From Leishmania martiniquensis (lineage: Eukaryota; Euglenozoa; Kinetoplastea; Trypanosomatida; Trypanosomatidae): a stretch of DNA of 64,000 nt. The notes under the pieces are model-generated. The model saw nothing but the letters and a program-made list of their open reading frames with translations, was not told the origin of the DNA and ran no database searches. The stretch lies in contig NC_090168.1 of the NCBI RefSeq assembly GCF_017916325.1, forward strand, positions 1,544,643-1,608,642, written 5' to 3'. Positions 10,338 to 18,886 of the stretch are shown here, piece after piece. Position numbers and translations under genes: made by a program. Position 1 is the first letter of the stretch. The number at the start of each line of letters is the position of its first letter.

Positions 10338-11379
10338 TGGCTCCTATGGAGTGCTTCTAAGTGTGCGCGCGTGCACGCTGCACGCAGCGTTCGGACGGGC
10401 GCATGGACAGCATACGTGGGGAGGTAAGAGGAAGAGATACATGGTACGCTAAGTGAATCGCGGTCGTGCCCCTCGCACGTTAGAAGAGCCCCGCTATGGC
10501 ATTACAGGGGAGGGGGTAGCAGGTAGGGGCCTCTGCTTAACTAAGCGTTGAGGGTTGATCGTGTAGGTCGTGCTGTGCTCCACTGCAGACGCTTGTGTGT
10601 GTGCGTGTGTGTGTGTGTGTATCCCTCTCTATCTATCTCTGTCGGTGCCTGGACGTGGTACGTGCGTGCCGATGAGGCTGTGCCGCCCATTTCTCTCTCC
10701 GGCACCGTGTCGCTTGCTGAGCTAACGTAAGCCACCGCCATCACCAACCGTTTGCATGGCAGTAAGAGTCTATGCCCGACCTCGCACTCCCTTTTTTCCA
10801 CGCTGCCGCATAACCTTCACGGAGGACTTCTTCAGGGGCAGCACCGACCGGCGTGCTGCTACGCCTCGGCGTGGCTCGCCTTGACTCAGTCATGCACTGA
10901 GCATTGTGCCGGGAAAGTGACAGCGCTCAGTGCGAATTGTGCGGCTGAGATAAGTGCGCGCCGCGCCACGCCCTCGAGACTCTTTCACAAGCAAAGGTGG
11001 AACCTTTGCGATTCTGCCATTTTCGCCGTCTCCTCTTCTCTCTCTGTTATCCATTCGCGGATGTTCTCCGGCAACTCACTTGTGGGTGCAGAGGCAGTCC
11101 TCAGGTGGCGCGCCCATGCGATTGTGCATCGCCGCACAATCACCACCCGTGGCGCTCTCCCCCTCTCTTTCTTCTCCCCTGAAGAGCAGTTCTTATTGTA
11201 TACGTAGCGGCGCGTGCATGAGGTGAATCACGCAACCCGATACGCAGCCATCATCGCCGCTTCTTTAAGTTTCTGCTGCCGAGCCCCCTCATTGCATATC
11301 TGTGCACCGCCTACACGCCATCGGCGTCGCCTTGCCTCTGCCTTCTCGCTTAACGCCCCCGACACATTTCGAGACACGA
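10338..11379. other. Intergenic region, no gene supported
   Basis: About 1.0 kb holding the Spt6 3' UTR and the leader of the AlkB-like gene. It includes a GT microsatellite (10593-10620) and CT-rich tracts near 11020-11050 and 11158-11180. No ORF here has protein-like composition. Confidence 0.6.
10593..10620. repeat. GT dinucleotide microsatellite
   Basis: Nearly perfect GT repeat interrupted by one C, followed by CTAT-type repeats. Typical of trypanosomatid intergenic DNA. Confidence 0.9.
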
Positions 11380-12771
11380 ATGCTGCGGCGGGGCCTTTCA
11401 CGCTTGGCGCGTGCGTTGTCATCTGATGCGTCGCTCGTTTCGCTGCCACCAAACGTCCAGGGGTGCGAAGTGTTTCGAAACGCCGTGTCACTCAATGAGG
11501 AAGAGCGCATTTATGCCGAACTCAGCCGTGTTCTGCAACGAGAAGGGCAGACGACTGTCTGGAAGGGGTCCACGCCCGAAGACAGGGTCGTCAAGCACGT
11601 CTACCTGGAGATGTTCGGCACTGAAAAAGAGTTCACGGAAGTAAGAAGCTGGCAAAAGAGGGAGGTGCGCCGGCTGCCGGGGTTGCTGTGGTCGCCGACA
11701 CTGCTACACGTGTTGAGTGAGGTGGCGCCAACGCTCATTGGCGCAGTGCCAGACACTGCGCGGGTTGTGGAGCACTGCATCCCCGGCTACGAGATGCATG
11801 TCGAGCACCCCACTGTAGGCACCGCCTTCCTTTATCTCAATCTGCTGAGTGATACCGTGCTAGACTTTGACGACGAGAGCACCGGCCGGCGGGGGCAGGT
11901 GCTGCTGCCCTCTCGCGCGCTCCTGCGCGTCTCCGGCGAGGCGCGCTGGGGCTTCCGCTTCGGTGAGAAGACAGAGGAGGTTCACACGTACGTCGCCCCC
12001 AACGGAACTCGCAGACGTGTGGAGACCGACATGCGCCTTAGCGTGCAACTGTGGAAGCTGAGCCCGAACCTCATCGATAGCCGCGTTTTTCAGGAGCGAC
12101 TCGAGCAGAGCGTGGAGTTTGCCGGCAGGCGACTGGCGGAGGCAGCAGCGAAGCACCGAGACCTTGAGGACTGTGAAGAAGCGCCGACAGCACTGCAGCA
12201 CCCTAACGCGCAGAAGCCGTCCCTTACCGACACGTTCAATCCGCAGCGTCCGCTCGATACCTTCTTGACGGCAGCGATGGAGAACGTCCAGGGGAAGGGC
12301 GTACTGGGCGGTGACTTTGCACGTGCAGAAGGCGCCTTGGGGGTCGGCCAGGCGGGCGCCGAAAAGACGATGAGAGACATTCGTGCCGACTACGAGCAGT
12401 GCAAACAAAGGTTTTCCAACGCGTACGGTATCCTGCAGGACATGAAGACGATGCAGGACGCCGGCCAACCTATCAACGACCTATGGCTGAAGAAGAAGAT
12501 GGGGTCATCGTCGGTGGACGCGGAGAAGGACCGCGAAGATGGCTTTGACCCTTCCAACATTGAAGGTACTTGGGATAGGGTCGACGCCAAGGCGCGCTTC
12601 TATAAGGCGAAGCTGATGACCATGGACTACGACGGCACCGCCTTCCTCAACTCTCGCATGCCGGACATCTCGCAGGATGCCCCGCTCGACATGCGCAGCA
12701 CCATTCGAAAGATGGCCCCACATGTGAAGGATGGCGACAAGATACTCGCTAGTCTGCCCAACCCTCGTTGA
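11380..12771 (+). CDS. Mitochondrial AlkB-like (ALKBH7-type) protein, probably catalytically degenerate
   Basis: The 463-residue product starts at ATG 11380 with an Arg/Leu/Ser-rich leader (MLRRGLSRLARALSS) that looks like a mitochondrial presequence. Residues ~125-230 resemble the jelly-roll core of AlkB-family 2-oxoglutarate/Fe(II) oxygenases, closest by eye to ALKBH7: a CIPGYEMHVEHP strand (H140, E142 in place of the usual HxD), then LLPSRALLRVSGEARWGF (175-192), then MRLSVQLWKL with R219 where the 2-oxoglutarate-binding Arg sits. The distal iron-ligand His expected just after RWGF is absent (FRFGEK). An enzyme without it would be inactive, so a structural or assembly role in the mitochondrion is more likely. 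The C-terminal ~230 residues are helical, charged and unrecognised. The family match is by eye; the mitochondrial location is inferred from the leader. Confidence 0.65.
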   Translation: MLRRGLSRLARALSSDASLVSLPPNVQGCEVFRNAVSLNEEERIYAELSRVLQREGQTTVWKGSTPEDRVVKHVYLEMFGTEKEFTEVRSWQKREVRRLPGLLWSPTLLHVLSEVAPTLIGAVPDTARVVEHCIPGYEMHVEHPTVGTAFLYLNLLSDTVLDFDDESTGRRGQVLLPSRALLRVSGEARWGFRFGEKTEEVHTYVAPNGTRRRVETDMRLSVQLWKLSPNLIDSRVFQERLEQSVEFAGRRLAEAAAKHRDLEDCEEAPTALQHPNAQKPSLTDTFNPQRPLDTFLTAAMENVQGKGVLGGDFARAEGALGVGQAGAEKTMRDIRADYEQCKQRFSNAYGILQDMKTMQDAGQPINDLWLKKKMGSSSVDAEKDREDGFDPSNIEGTWDRVDAKARFYKAKLMTMDYDGTAFLNSRMPDISQDAPLDMRSTIRKMAPHVKDGDKILASLPNPR

Positions 12772-13673
12772 GGCGCGCGCGTACACATGGTAATCCTTTC
12801 TTTCCCGAAAGTGCTTTCAGTCTCTGTGTGTGCTTGTATGGGGGAAGCAGAAGGGAGCGGGGGCGTTCCGGCGTCAAATACTTCACTGCTTGTGTAGCTA
12901 TTGGCGTGAGTGACGCGTCACATCCTTGCATCGCCATACAATCCTTTCCTCTCGCGCGCCCGCCCTCGTTCTTCCCCTGCTCCATAATCGCATCGAAGCT
13001 CCTCGGCTTCGACGTACTTTGCTGCCTTCCCTGCATCGAGTGCCGCGTTCCTAACGTACGCGGTGGAAACGGACAGCATTTGTAGCACACACGCCGAGCA
13101 CTCCTCTCTTCAAGAGCAAAACTGCGCCCTGGTCCGTCTGTCTGCGTGCCGTTCTACACAATGTGTATAATATTGCATGCGCGTACATCTGTGCCTCTCT
13201 GTCGCCTGACACGTTGTAGTGTTCACGCGGCTTTGGGTTGCTTCGCTGGCCAGTTTGACCTGCTGGCTTCAGTTCACCCCACTTCATCCGCACTGCACCT
13301 ATTCCTCGAAATCTTCCACAAAACTGTATCTTTCTGTCACGCACATGCGCGCTTACGCCCTACTACGCGGCGAAGTTCAAAACTGCTAATCCTGCGTCCG
13401 ACCTGAACCCCCCCCCGCTTCCCCAAACTCATCCACACACGCCCGCACCTCTCTCGCAGTCGGGCCCATGACTTAACGCGCGCCTCGTGTGGCTGTTTCC
13501 CGGACCGTCCCCTTCTCTTCAGGCCTCACTCCTCCAACCACCCCTCCTCAGCTATTGGGGCGCCCATCGGTTCTCACCTCCTGCGCTTGTGTGCGCGTGC
13601 CACTTGTGGATTGCCAGCTGAGCCACATTAGGCAAAAAAAAACGCAAACCGCTCGCACTTGGCATTCCCATTC
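12772..13673. other. Intergenic region, no gene supported
   Basis: About 0.9 kb with a 9-base C run (13408-13416), CT-rich sequence around 13440-13570 and an A run at 13634-13642. The AG at 13630-13631 or an earlier one could be the acceptor for the next gene, but none is clear. Confidence 0.55.
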
Positions 13674-16600
13674 ATGGCGAAGAAGCCGCTGAAGGCAACG
13701 CATAAAGCGACGTTGGCAAGGGCCGAAACGGTGTTTGGGCAAATAGGCTGTGCCCCGTTCACGTTCGGCGACGCTGAGGATGCCCGTGTCTACGCTGAAG
13801 TCGAGCAGCTTCTAGAGCAGCTGCGGGCGCAGCCCTCCGCCACAGTGCTTTTGGCGGTGCAGCACAAACTACTCAAGCTAGCGGGGTTTCCTGCCGTTGT
13901 GGCGGTCGTTGCCGGTCGCTTCCCTCTGCTCTTCTCCGCGTTTGCGGATTTAGAGCGAGACCTCGGGGTCACACAGGTGGATCAGATGCGCGTCTCGGGC
14001 GTCAAATGGGACCTGTGGTGGCGCAGCACGTGGTTGAGCAACGCATGCGCTGTAGAAGACATTGGCGACCACGCGCTCACCGCCTTTGCTTCTCTCCCAC
14101 GGCTGCTGCACCACATCGAGAAGGGCGACGAGGCCACAATAAGTGAGATTTGGTCGGCGCTGCATATGCTTTCGTGGGGGTTGCGGTACTCGGCGATCGG
14201 CACGTCTCTTGCGGCGCTCGTGGAAAGCTGTGAAGAGCTGTGGCTCCTCGTAGAGTTGGAGGTGATGCAGATGGGGCAACACGTCAGCTTGCAGCCCGTT
14301 CTGCTGGACCTCCTCAGTGCTTTGGCACTCCACGTTGACCTCTCAACGACACTCAGCAAGCGCCTCCTGACCCTTGTGGCGAAGATGACGCAGCTATCAC
14401 TCCCTGCGCACTTCGACACGGCCGTGAAGTTGTTCTACGGATGCGCGGTCGCGGAGGAAGCGGATGAGGGCGACGCTGTGGGAAAAACGTACGAGCAGCT
14501 CCTTGATGCGTGGGCGTGCATGACGCATCCGCCTGCCTCCACTGCACCTGCGCTGCAGCCTTTGGAGTGGATAATCGGGGCAGAGGCGAAGCAGACAATC
14601 GAAACCGCCACGGAGCTTCATCGCCTTCTCCGCAGCAGCTGCAACGACACCGCCCTCAACGCCAGGGCTGTCACAGCGTTCCGCAAGAAGGCGTGTGAGA
14701 TACCGGCGGCCGCTCGCGCCTTCTTAATGCACGCGCTTCCCGGAAACCCGCTTCTGTGGCTACAACGAGGCCTCGCGAATTCCCCAACGCCGCAGGTTGT
14801 CACAGCCATCACGGACGCGCTCAGCGACGTCCTATTCGGTACATTACTTGAGGGCGAGCGTAGCGAAGTGACGAGCTGCGGAAACGCCCTTGGTGGCAGC
14901 AACGCGTACGCGCAGCTCTGTCTGCAGCAGCTGTGGGTGAGTGGGATGAGTGTGTCGCTTAGCGGCCTGTTAAACACGCGTGACTCATTCATGAAGGCGG
15001 CCGTAGTGCGTCTGCTGCAGCGACTCGCAGCCTGCACTCCGCGCGTGTGCTCCACGCGGCAAGTTTTACTCGGTACTCCCAGCCTCTCTCTCGTGGGCGA
15101 CGTTTTGGCCGGGATCGCTAATAGAAACTCTGTGAAGGCTGATCTCAGAAAAAAGGCAGTGCGGGCGGTGTTGGAGCACGCTTTCGATCTTGTGTGTGCG
15201 TTAGATCACGCAGAACTCGCGAGCGTCTTCAACGGCTCCATTGTTACGTCCACGAGCACGATCGTGTCTGAGGGCAAAGACATTCCTGCTCTACTGCATC
15301 ATGGCCTGCACGCTCTTGCACACCTCGCTGCAGCCTTCCCGATGGCAGCGTCGATGGCACTGGATTTCGACTTTCTCGCGAAACAGTTCACGATCGCCGA
15401 CTCACCACCTGTGAACATTGGTGCCCTCATCGTGGGCTCCCTTAAGGTGATGGATGCCGTCGTTTCGAAGCAGCCAGCCGTGGTTACCTTTGAGTGGATC
15501 GAGATCTTGCTTGGCATTCTGCAGAACCTCGAGAGGTGGCGAGACGCGGTGCCGGGTCTCGTCGCTACTCTTTGGCAATGTGTTCGCCACACCGCTGAGG
15601 CCTCCGAGGACTGCGTCGAGTACCTTTTCACAGAGGAGGCTCTTGGGGTGTTCCGGAATGAATTGAAATGCATGCAATGCGAGGACGCACAGCACGGAGA
15701 CATTATGCCATCGATCTTCGCCATTGCCGTGCATTTTCAGGTGTTCAAGCAGACCAGCGTCAATGAAGCAACGCACAAAGTGATCACGCGTGTGCCGCCG
15801 GCGCGTTGGACGCAGGAAATGTGTGAGGGGGCTCTCTGCTATCTCGCCGAGTCGTGTCTCTCACTGAACTGCGACAAGGCAGGCGGAACCTCTGTCCGGG
15901 GCATTGTCACGGCGGCCGTAGCTGTTCTCTCGGGCGCTGAGCAATCATACCTGCCTCAGCCGGTCAGCGCGTGCGACGACTTGATGCGAAGGCTTTCGGA
16001 AAGCGGCCTCGCCTCGGACGCAGGGACGGCATTCTTCGACCTGGCAGACGCCACCGCCGCGACGCTGTCTGCCACGGACGGGGACGGGATCTCAGGCGAG
16101 GCGGAAATACGAGGTAGCACCGTCCTGCTGCTTCTCCAGCGTCTTTTCATCACTTGCCCAGCGGCACGGTCCTCGGCTTTGGCGAAACGAGCGCAGAGCC
16201 TCTGCTGTGCTTTGGCGGGTACTTCATCGAGCGCGCATACGCCGCAGCTGTTCGAAGCCGCGCTGCTCCTCGTAGAGCTTACTTGCGCCGGCAGCACCCA
16301 GGCTAGCCCAACGGGTTACAGCGTTGAAATGCTGCAGCTGTGGCCGAGCCTGTCGTGCATCGGTCAGCGGGCGGCCGCAAATGGTGACGAGGAGGCGTGG
16401 CGTGCCGTCTTGAGCCGCACCTACGCCGCTGCGCACAACCTCTTTCTCGCCTCTTCCACAATCCCCATCGTGGGCGACTGCGATCCTCGTGTACAATTTG
16501 CCGGACAGTGCGGACTTTCACACGTGTCGACGACGGAGTGTATGGCCTTTCTCCAGACGGTGTTCCATGACAATGGCGTGCGTGCTAGCCTGCAGCGGGA

Positions 16601-16715
16601 CTACGGTGAGCTGTATGCAGCCGCCCTCGAGCGCATTGCTGACGCCAACTCTCACGCGAGCGGAGCGGTGCCGCTCTGGCTTCAGCAGTACCTCGGGGAA
16701 ATAAGGCAGAGTTGA
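13674..16715 (+). CDS. Conserved-looking large alpha-helical protein, unknown function
   Basis: A 1,013-residue protein from ATG 13674 (MAKKPLKATHKATL). A frame opening a few codons upstream has no ATG. I do not recognise it. The sequence is rich in Leu/Ala and reads as consecutive amphipathic helices throughout (e.g. LQPVLLDLLSALALHVDL, KAAVVRLLQRLAACTP), which suggests a HEAT/ARM-type solenoid. There is no signal peptide, membrane segment, coiled coil or catalytic motif. The even composition, lack of low-complexity blocks and full-length open frame support a real gene. The basic N-terminus is too short to call a targeting signal. The broken gene two positions downstream (from 18887) is also an all-helical solenoid, but I see no close sequence relation. 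Confidence 0.75.
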   Translation: MAKKPLKATHKATLARAETVFGQIGCAPFTFGDAEDARVYAEVEQLLEQLRAQPSATVLLAVQHKLLKLAGFPAVVAVVAGRFPLLFSAFADLERDLGVTQVDQMRVSGVKWDLWWRSTWLSNACAVEDIGDHALTAFASLPRLLHHIEKGDEATISEIWSALHMLSWGLRYSAIGTSLAALVESCEELWLLVELEVMQMGQHVSLQPVLLDLLSALALHVDLSTTLSKRLLTLVAKMTQLSLPAHFDTAVKLFYGCAVAEEADEGDAVGKTYEQLLDAWACMTHPPASTAPALQPLEWIIGAEAKQTIETATELHRLLRSSCNDTALNARAVTAFRKKACEIPAAARAFLMHALPGNPLLWLQRGLANSPTPQVVTAITDALSDVLFGTLLEGERSEVTSCGNALGGSNAYAQLCLQQLWVSGMSVSLSGLLNTRDSFMKAAVVRLLQRLAACTPRVCSTRQVLLGTPSLSLVGDVLAGIANRNSVKADLRKKAVRAVLEHAFDLVCALDHAELASVFNGSIVTSTSTIVSEGKDIPALLHHGLHALAHLAAAFPMAASMALDFDFLAKQFTIADSPPVNIGALIVGSLKVMDAVVSKQPAVVTFEWIEILLGILQNLERWRDAVPGLVATLWQCVRHTAEASEDCVEYLFTEEALGVFRNELKCMQCEDAQHGDIMPSIFAIAVHFQVFKQTSVNEATHKVITRVPPARWTQEMCEGALCYLAESCLSLNCDKAGGTSVRGIVTAAVAVLSGAEQSYLPQPVSACDDLMRRLSESGLASDAGTAFFDLADATAATLSATDGDGISGEAEIRGSTVLLLLQRLFITCPAARSSALAKRAQSLCCALAGTSSSAHTPQLFEAALLLVELTCAGSTQASPTGYSVEMLQLWPSLSCIGQRAAANGDEEAWRAVLSRTYAAAHNLFLASSTIPIVGDCDPRVQFAGQCGLSHVSTTECMAFLQTVFHDNGVRASLQRDYGELYAAALERIADANSHASGAVPLWLQQYLGEIRQS

Positions 16716-17473
16716 ATTACTTGCAATGCGGCAGAAGCCGACTTGGGTAAGTGTCACTGTCTCATCCGTTGCGCCCCTCCCCCTTATCCACCTGCGGGCC
16801 ACCGTCTCAGCAACGGCTCATAATAAAAAAATGACAGGCTTGATAAGTTCTGGCCAGTGAGCCTCATGGGTTGCTCTCGCGACTCTGTAGGGTGCAGGGG
16901 CGACGTGGAGTGCCTTCTAGCAGCACCGAGAGGGCAACTGCCCACTCTCCTCTGTGCGCTCTGCAGTTCGTCTTCCTGCACACATCGATACACGATGAAG
17001 GGAACTGCGGTGCGTTCGTGTGCAGTATGAGGGAAGAAGGCGGCTGCTTGCCCGACCTGCCTGATGAGCGGGGTCTTCACGACGCCTTTCTCACCGGCGC
17101 TCAATCGGGCATGGGAGGAGGGGCGGTGCTCACACGCATACGGGCGCACTGTTTCCCTTTTGAATTTGTTCTGGTGGCACACTGGCAAGGCACAGCAGCG
17201 CTCATGTGTGTGAGAAGGTTGGAATCGCTCCTCTCAGCCTCCGTTTGGCACGGTGGCAGCGACCGTCGCACGCGCTGGCGCTCGTCACTTACACTCCGCA
17301 ACAGGGGGAGCTGTATGTTGCCTTGTTTCACTTCCGCTGCGCACTTCCCGTCTGACCCCTCTCCCTGTCCTTCTCCGCGCTTTGTCCGCATCCTTCTCGG
17401 AAAGTCTGCTTCCTGGGTCCGTGCCACATCAGCACACACAGGGCGATCGGCGGGGAAGTTGTCATTCAATGCA
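16716..17473. other. Intergenic region before the serine protease gene
   Basis: About 0.76 kb. The protease frame is open upstream to 16871 without an upstream ATG that gives sensible protein; residues encoded there are low complexity and read across a CT-rich tract (17353-17392). I treat this as 3' UTR plus leader. A poly-A run lies at 16824-16830. Confidence 0.55.
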
Positions 17474-18376
17474 ATGGCAAAAAGCGCGGCGTTGCCGGTG
17501 GTCGCCTCACAGTGGTACGGCTGCTGCTTCCCAATCCTGACCTTCCTGCACGTTCCGGGTAAAATGTCGAAGCCTCTGTGGCTCATGATGGGCACAGCCT
17601 TTACGTTTCGAATTCCCGGCATGGCGGAGCCGGCACGCGGGCAGCCGGAAGCCATGATGCCCCCTCTGCTGCTCGCAGCGAAGCACTCCTTTGCGCCGTG
17701 GGACTACACAAAGGATGCTTCACAGCTGAAGATCCCCGATGAATACCGCAAGCTGCGCTTTGTTGTCAGTCGCATGTACCGCACAGATGCAGGGGGGAGA
17801 GCAGTGGCGGCGGACGCGGCGAGCCTCCGTCTTCTCTCCCAGCACCCTAGCCAAGACGTGGCGCTGCTTGTAGCGGATGGTGTACGATGGACAGCACCGC
17901 ACTGTGCAAACACCGAGTCGCCTACTTGCACATCGGCGTGGTCGTACGGGCCTCTACCCCTGCGCCAGGAGCCCTATCCTGCGACGTCAGACGGGCTGCT
18001 GATTGGCTTTCGCGGCCTTGGTACTCTCGGGGAGCTTGACACACTGGACCCGTCGGTGCTTCAACGTCTGCCTTCACAGGAGCGCGATGCTCTTCTTAGG
18101 AATCTCCAGGACGTAGAGGGCAAGCAGATGCGGACTACCACGACCGTCTCAGTACTGGACGCCAGGGGTATGTGCAAAGGTGTCGGCGATCTCGCCACGT
18201 GCTATCATGGGATGTCGGGCGGCCCTCTCATCACCACTGCCGGGGAATGCGCGGGTGTGCTCTACGGCCACCATCCAGATGCCCCAGGGTGCATCGGCTA
18301 CACTCCCTGCGCATACTTCTCGGGTTGGCTGGAGGAGGAAATACAGCGGTACACAAAGCGGCGCCACTATCCTTGA
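17474..18376 (+). CDS. Trypsin-fold (PA clan) serine protease
   Basis: A 300-residue protein from ATG 17474 (MAKSAALPVVASQ). The chymotrypsin-like catalytic triad is visible in order: H71 in AAKHSF, D128 in SQDVALLVADG, and S248 in HGMSGGPLITTAGECAG. GxSGGP is the classical nucleophile motif, and GVLYGHH after it matches the strand that follows the oxyanion loop. The short spacing and absence of a PDZ domain set it apart from HtrA/DegP. A weakly hydrophobic stretch at residues 15-45 could be an uncleaved anchor, but no clear signal peptide is seen. Several Cys (17, 18, 144, 152, 234, 243, 259, 273, 279) might form disulfides. The substrate is unknown. PA-clan serine proteases are scarce in trypanosomatids compared with cysteine proteases (established knowledge), so this is a notable gene. 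An alternative downstream start at M31 would keep the whole triad. Confidence 0.75.
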   Translation: MAKSAALPVVASQWYGCCFPILTFLHVPGKMSKPLWLMMGTAFTFRIPGMAEPARGQPEAMMPPLLLAAKHSFAPWDYTKDASQLKIPDEYRKLRFVVSRMYRTDAGGRAVAADAASLRLLSQHPSQDVALLVADGVRWTAPHCANTESPTCTSAWSYGPLPLRQEPYPATSDGLLIGFRGLGTLGELDTLDPSVLQRLPSQERDALLRNLQDVEGKQMRTTTTVSVLDARGMCKGVGDLATCYHGMSGGPLITTAGECAGVLYGHHPDAPGCIGYTPCAYFSGWLEEEIQRYTKRRHYP

Positions 18377-18886
18377 TGCTCGGGAAAGAGGCGAGTAGCG
18401 ACAAGCACCGGATGTCTTCCTTCGAGGAGGGGAGGGATGACCAAAGGAGTGGTGAGACAACGCAACTGCTGCCACCGCCGCTTTTTGTTTTGCCGTGTGC
18501 ACGTCGCGCAGCTCGAACGCACACGTGCAGAGGCGCAGAGACACGGTTTCATGCGCTCCTTCGCCTGTGAAGCGCTTCATCACGATCAGCGCACGCACAT
18601 ACGCGGGTGCCGTTGACAACTGCTTAGCACGCAGAGCAGAGGGGGGAGGGAAGGAGCTCCTGCAGCCCCTCTTACTCGGCAAGGCTAAGGACACACTCTC
18701 TCTCGCTTCGCTCTCTATTTTCGACCCTCCCCGCTCTGCCCGTCCTCATCAGCGCACGCCCGCTGTTTCTTCATGGCCATCTTCCGCTCACCCGCCCCTC
18801 TCCCACCTTTCTCACCCTTCATGCCCTCTGCAAGTGCCCCATGCCATAATCACTCTCCAAGAAACGACGCCGCTTCCTTTCCATAA
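18377..18886. other. Intergenic region, no gene supported
   Basis: About 0.5 kb with a long CT-rich tract (18690-18850) immediately before the ATG at 18887. This is a likely trans-splicing region; candidate AG acceptors are at 18859-18860 (CCAAG) and earlier. Confidence 0.5.
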
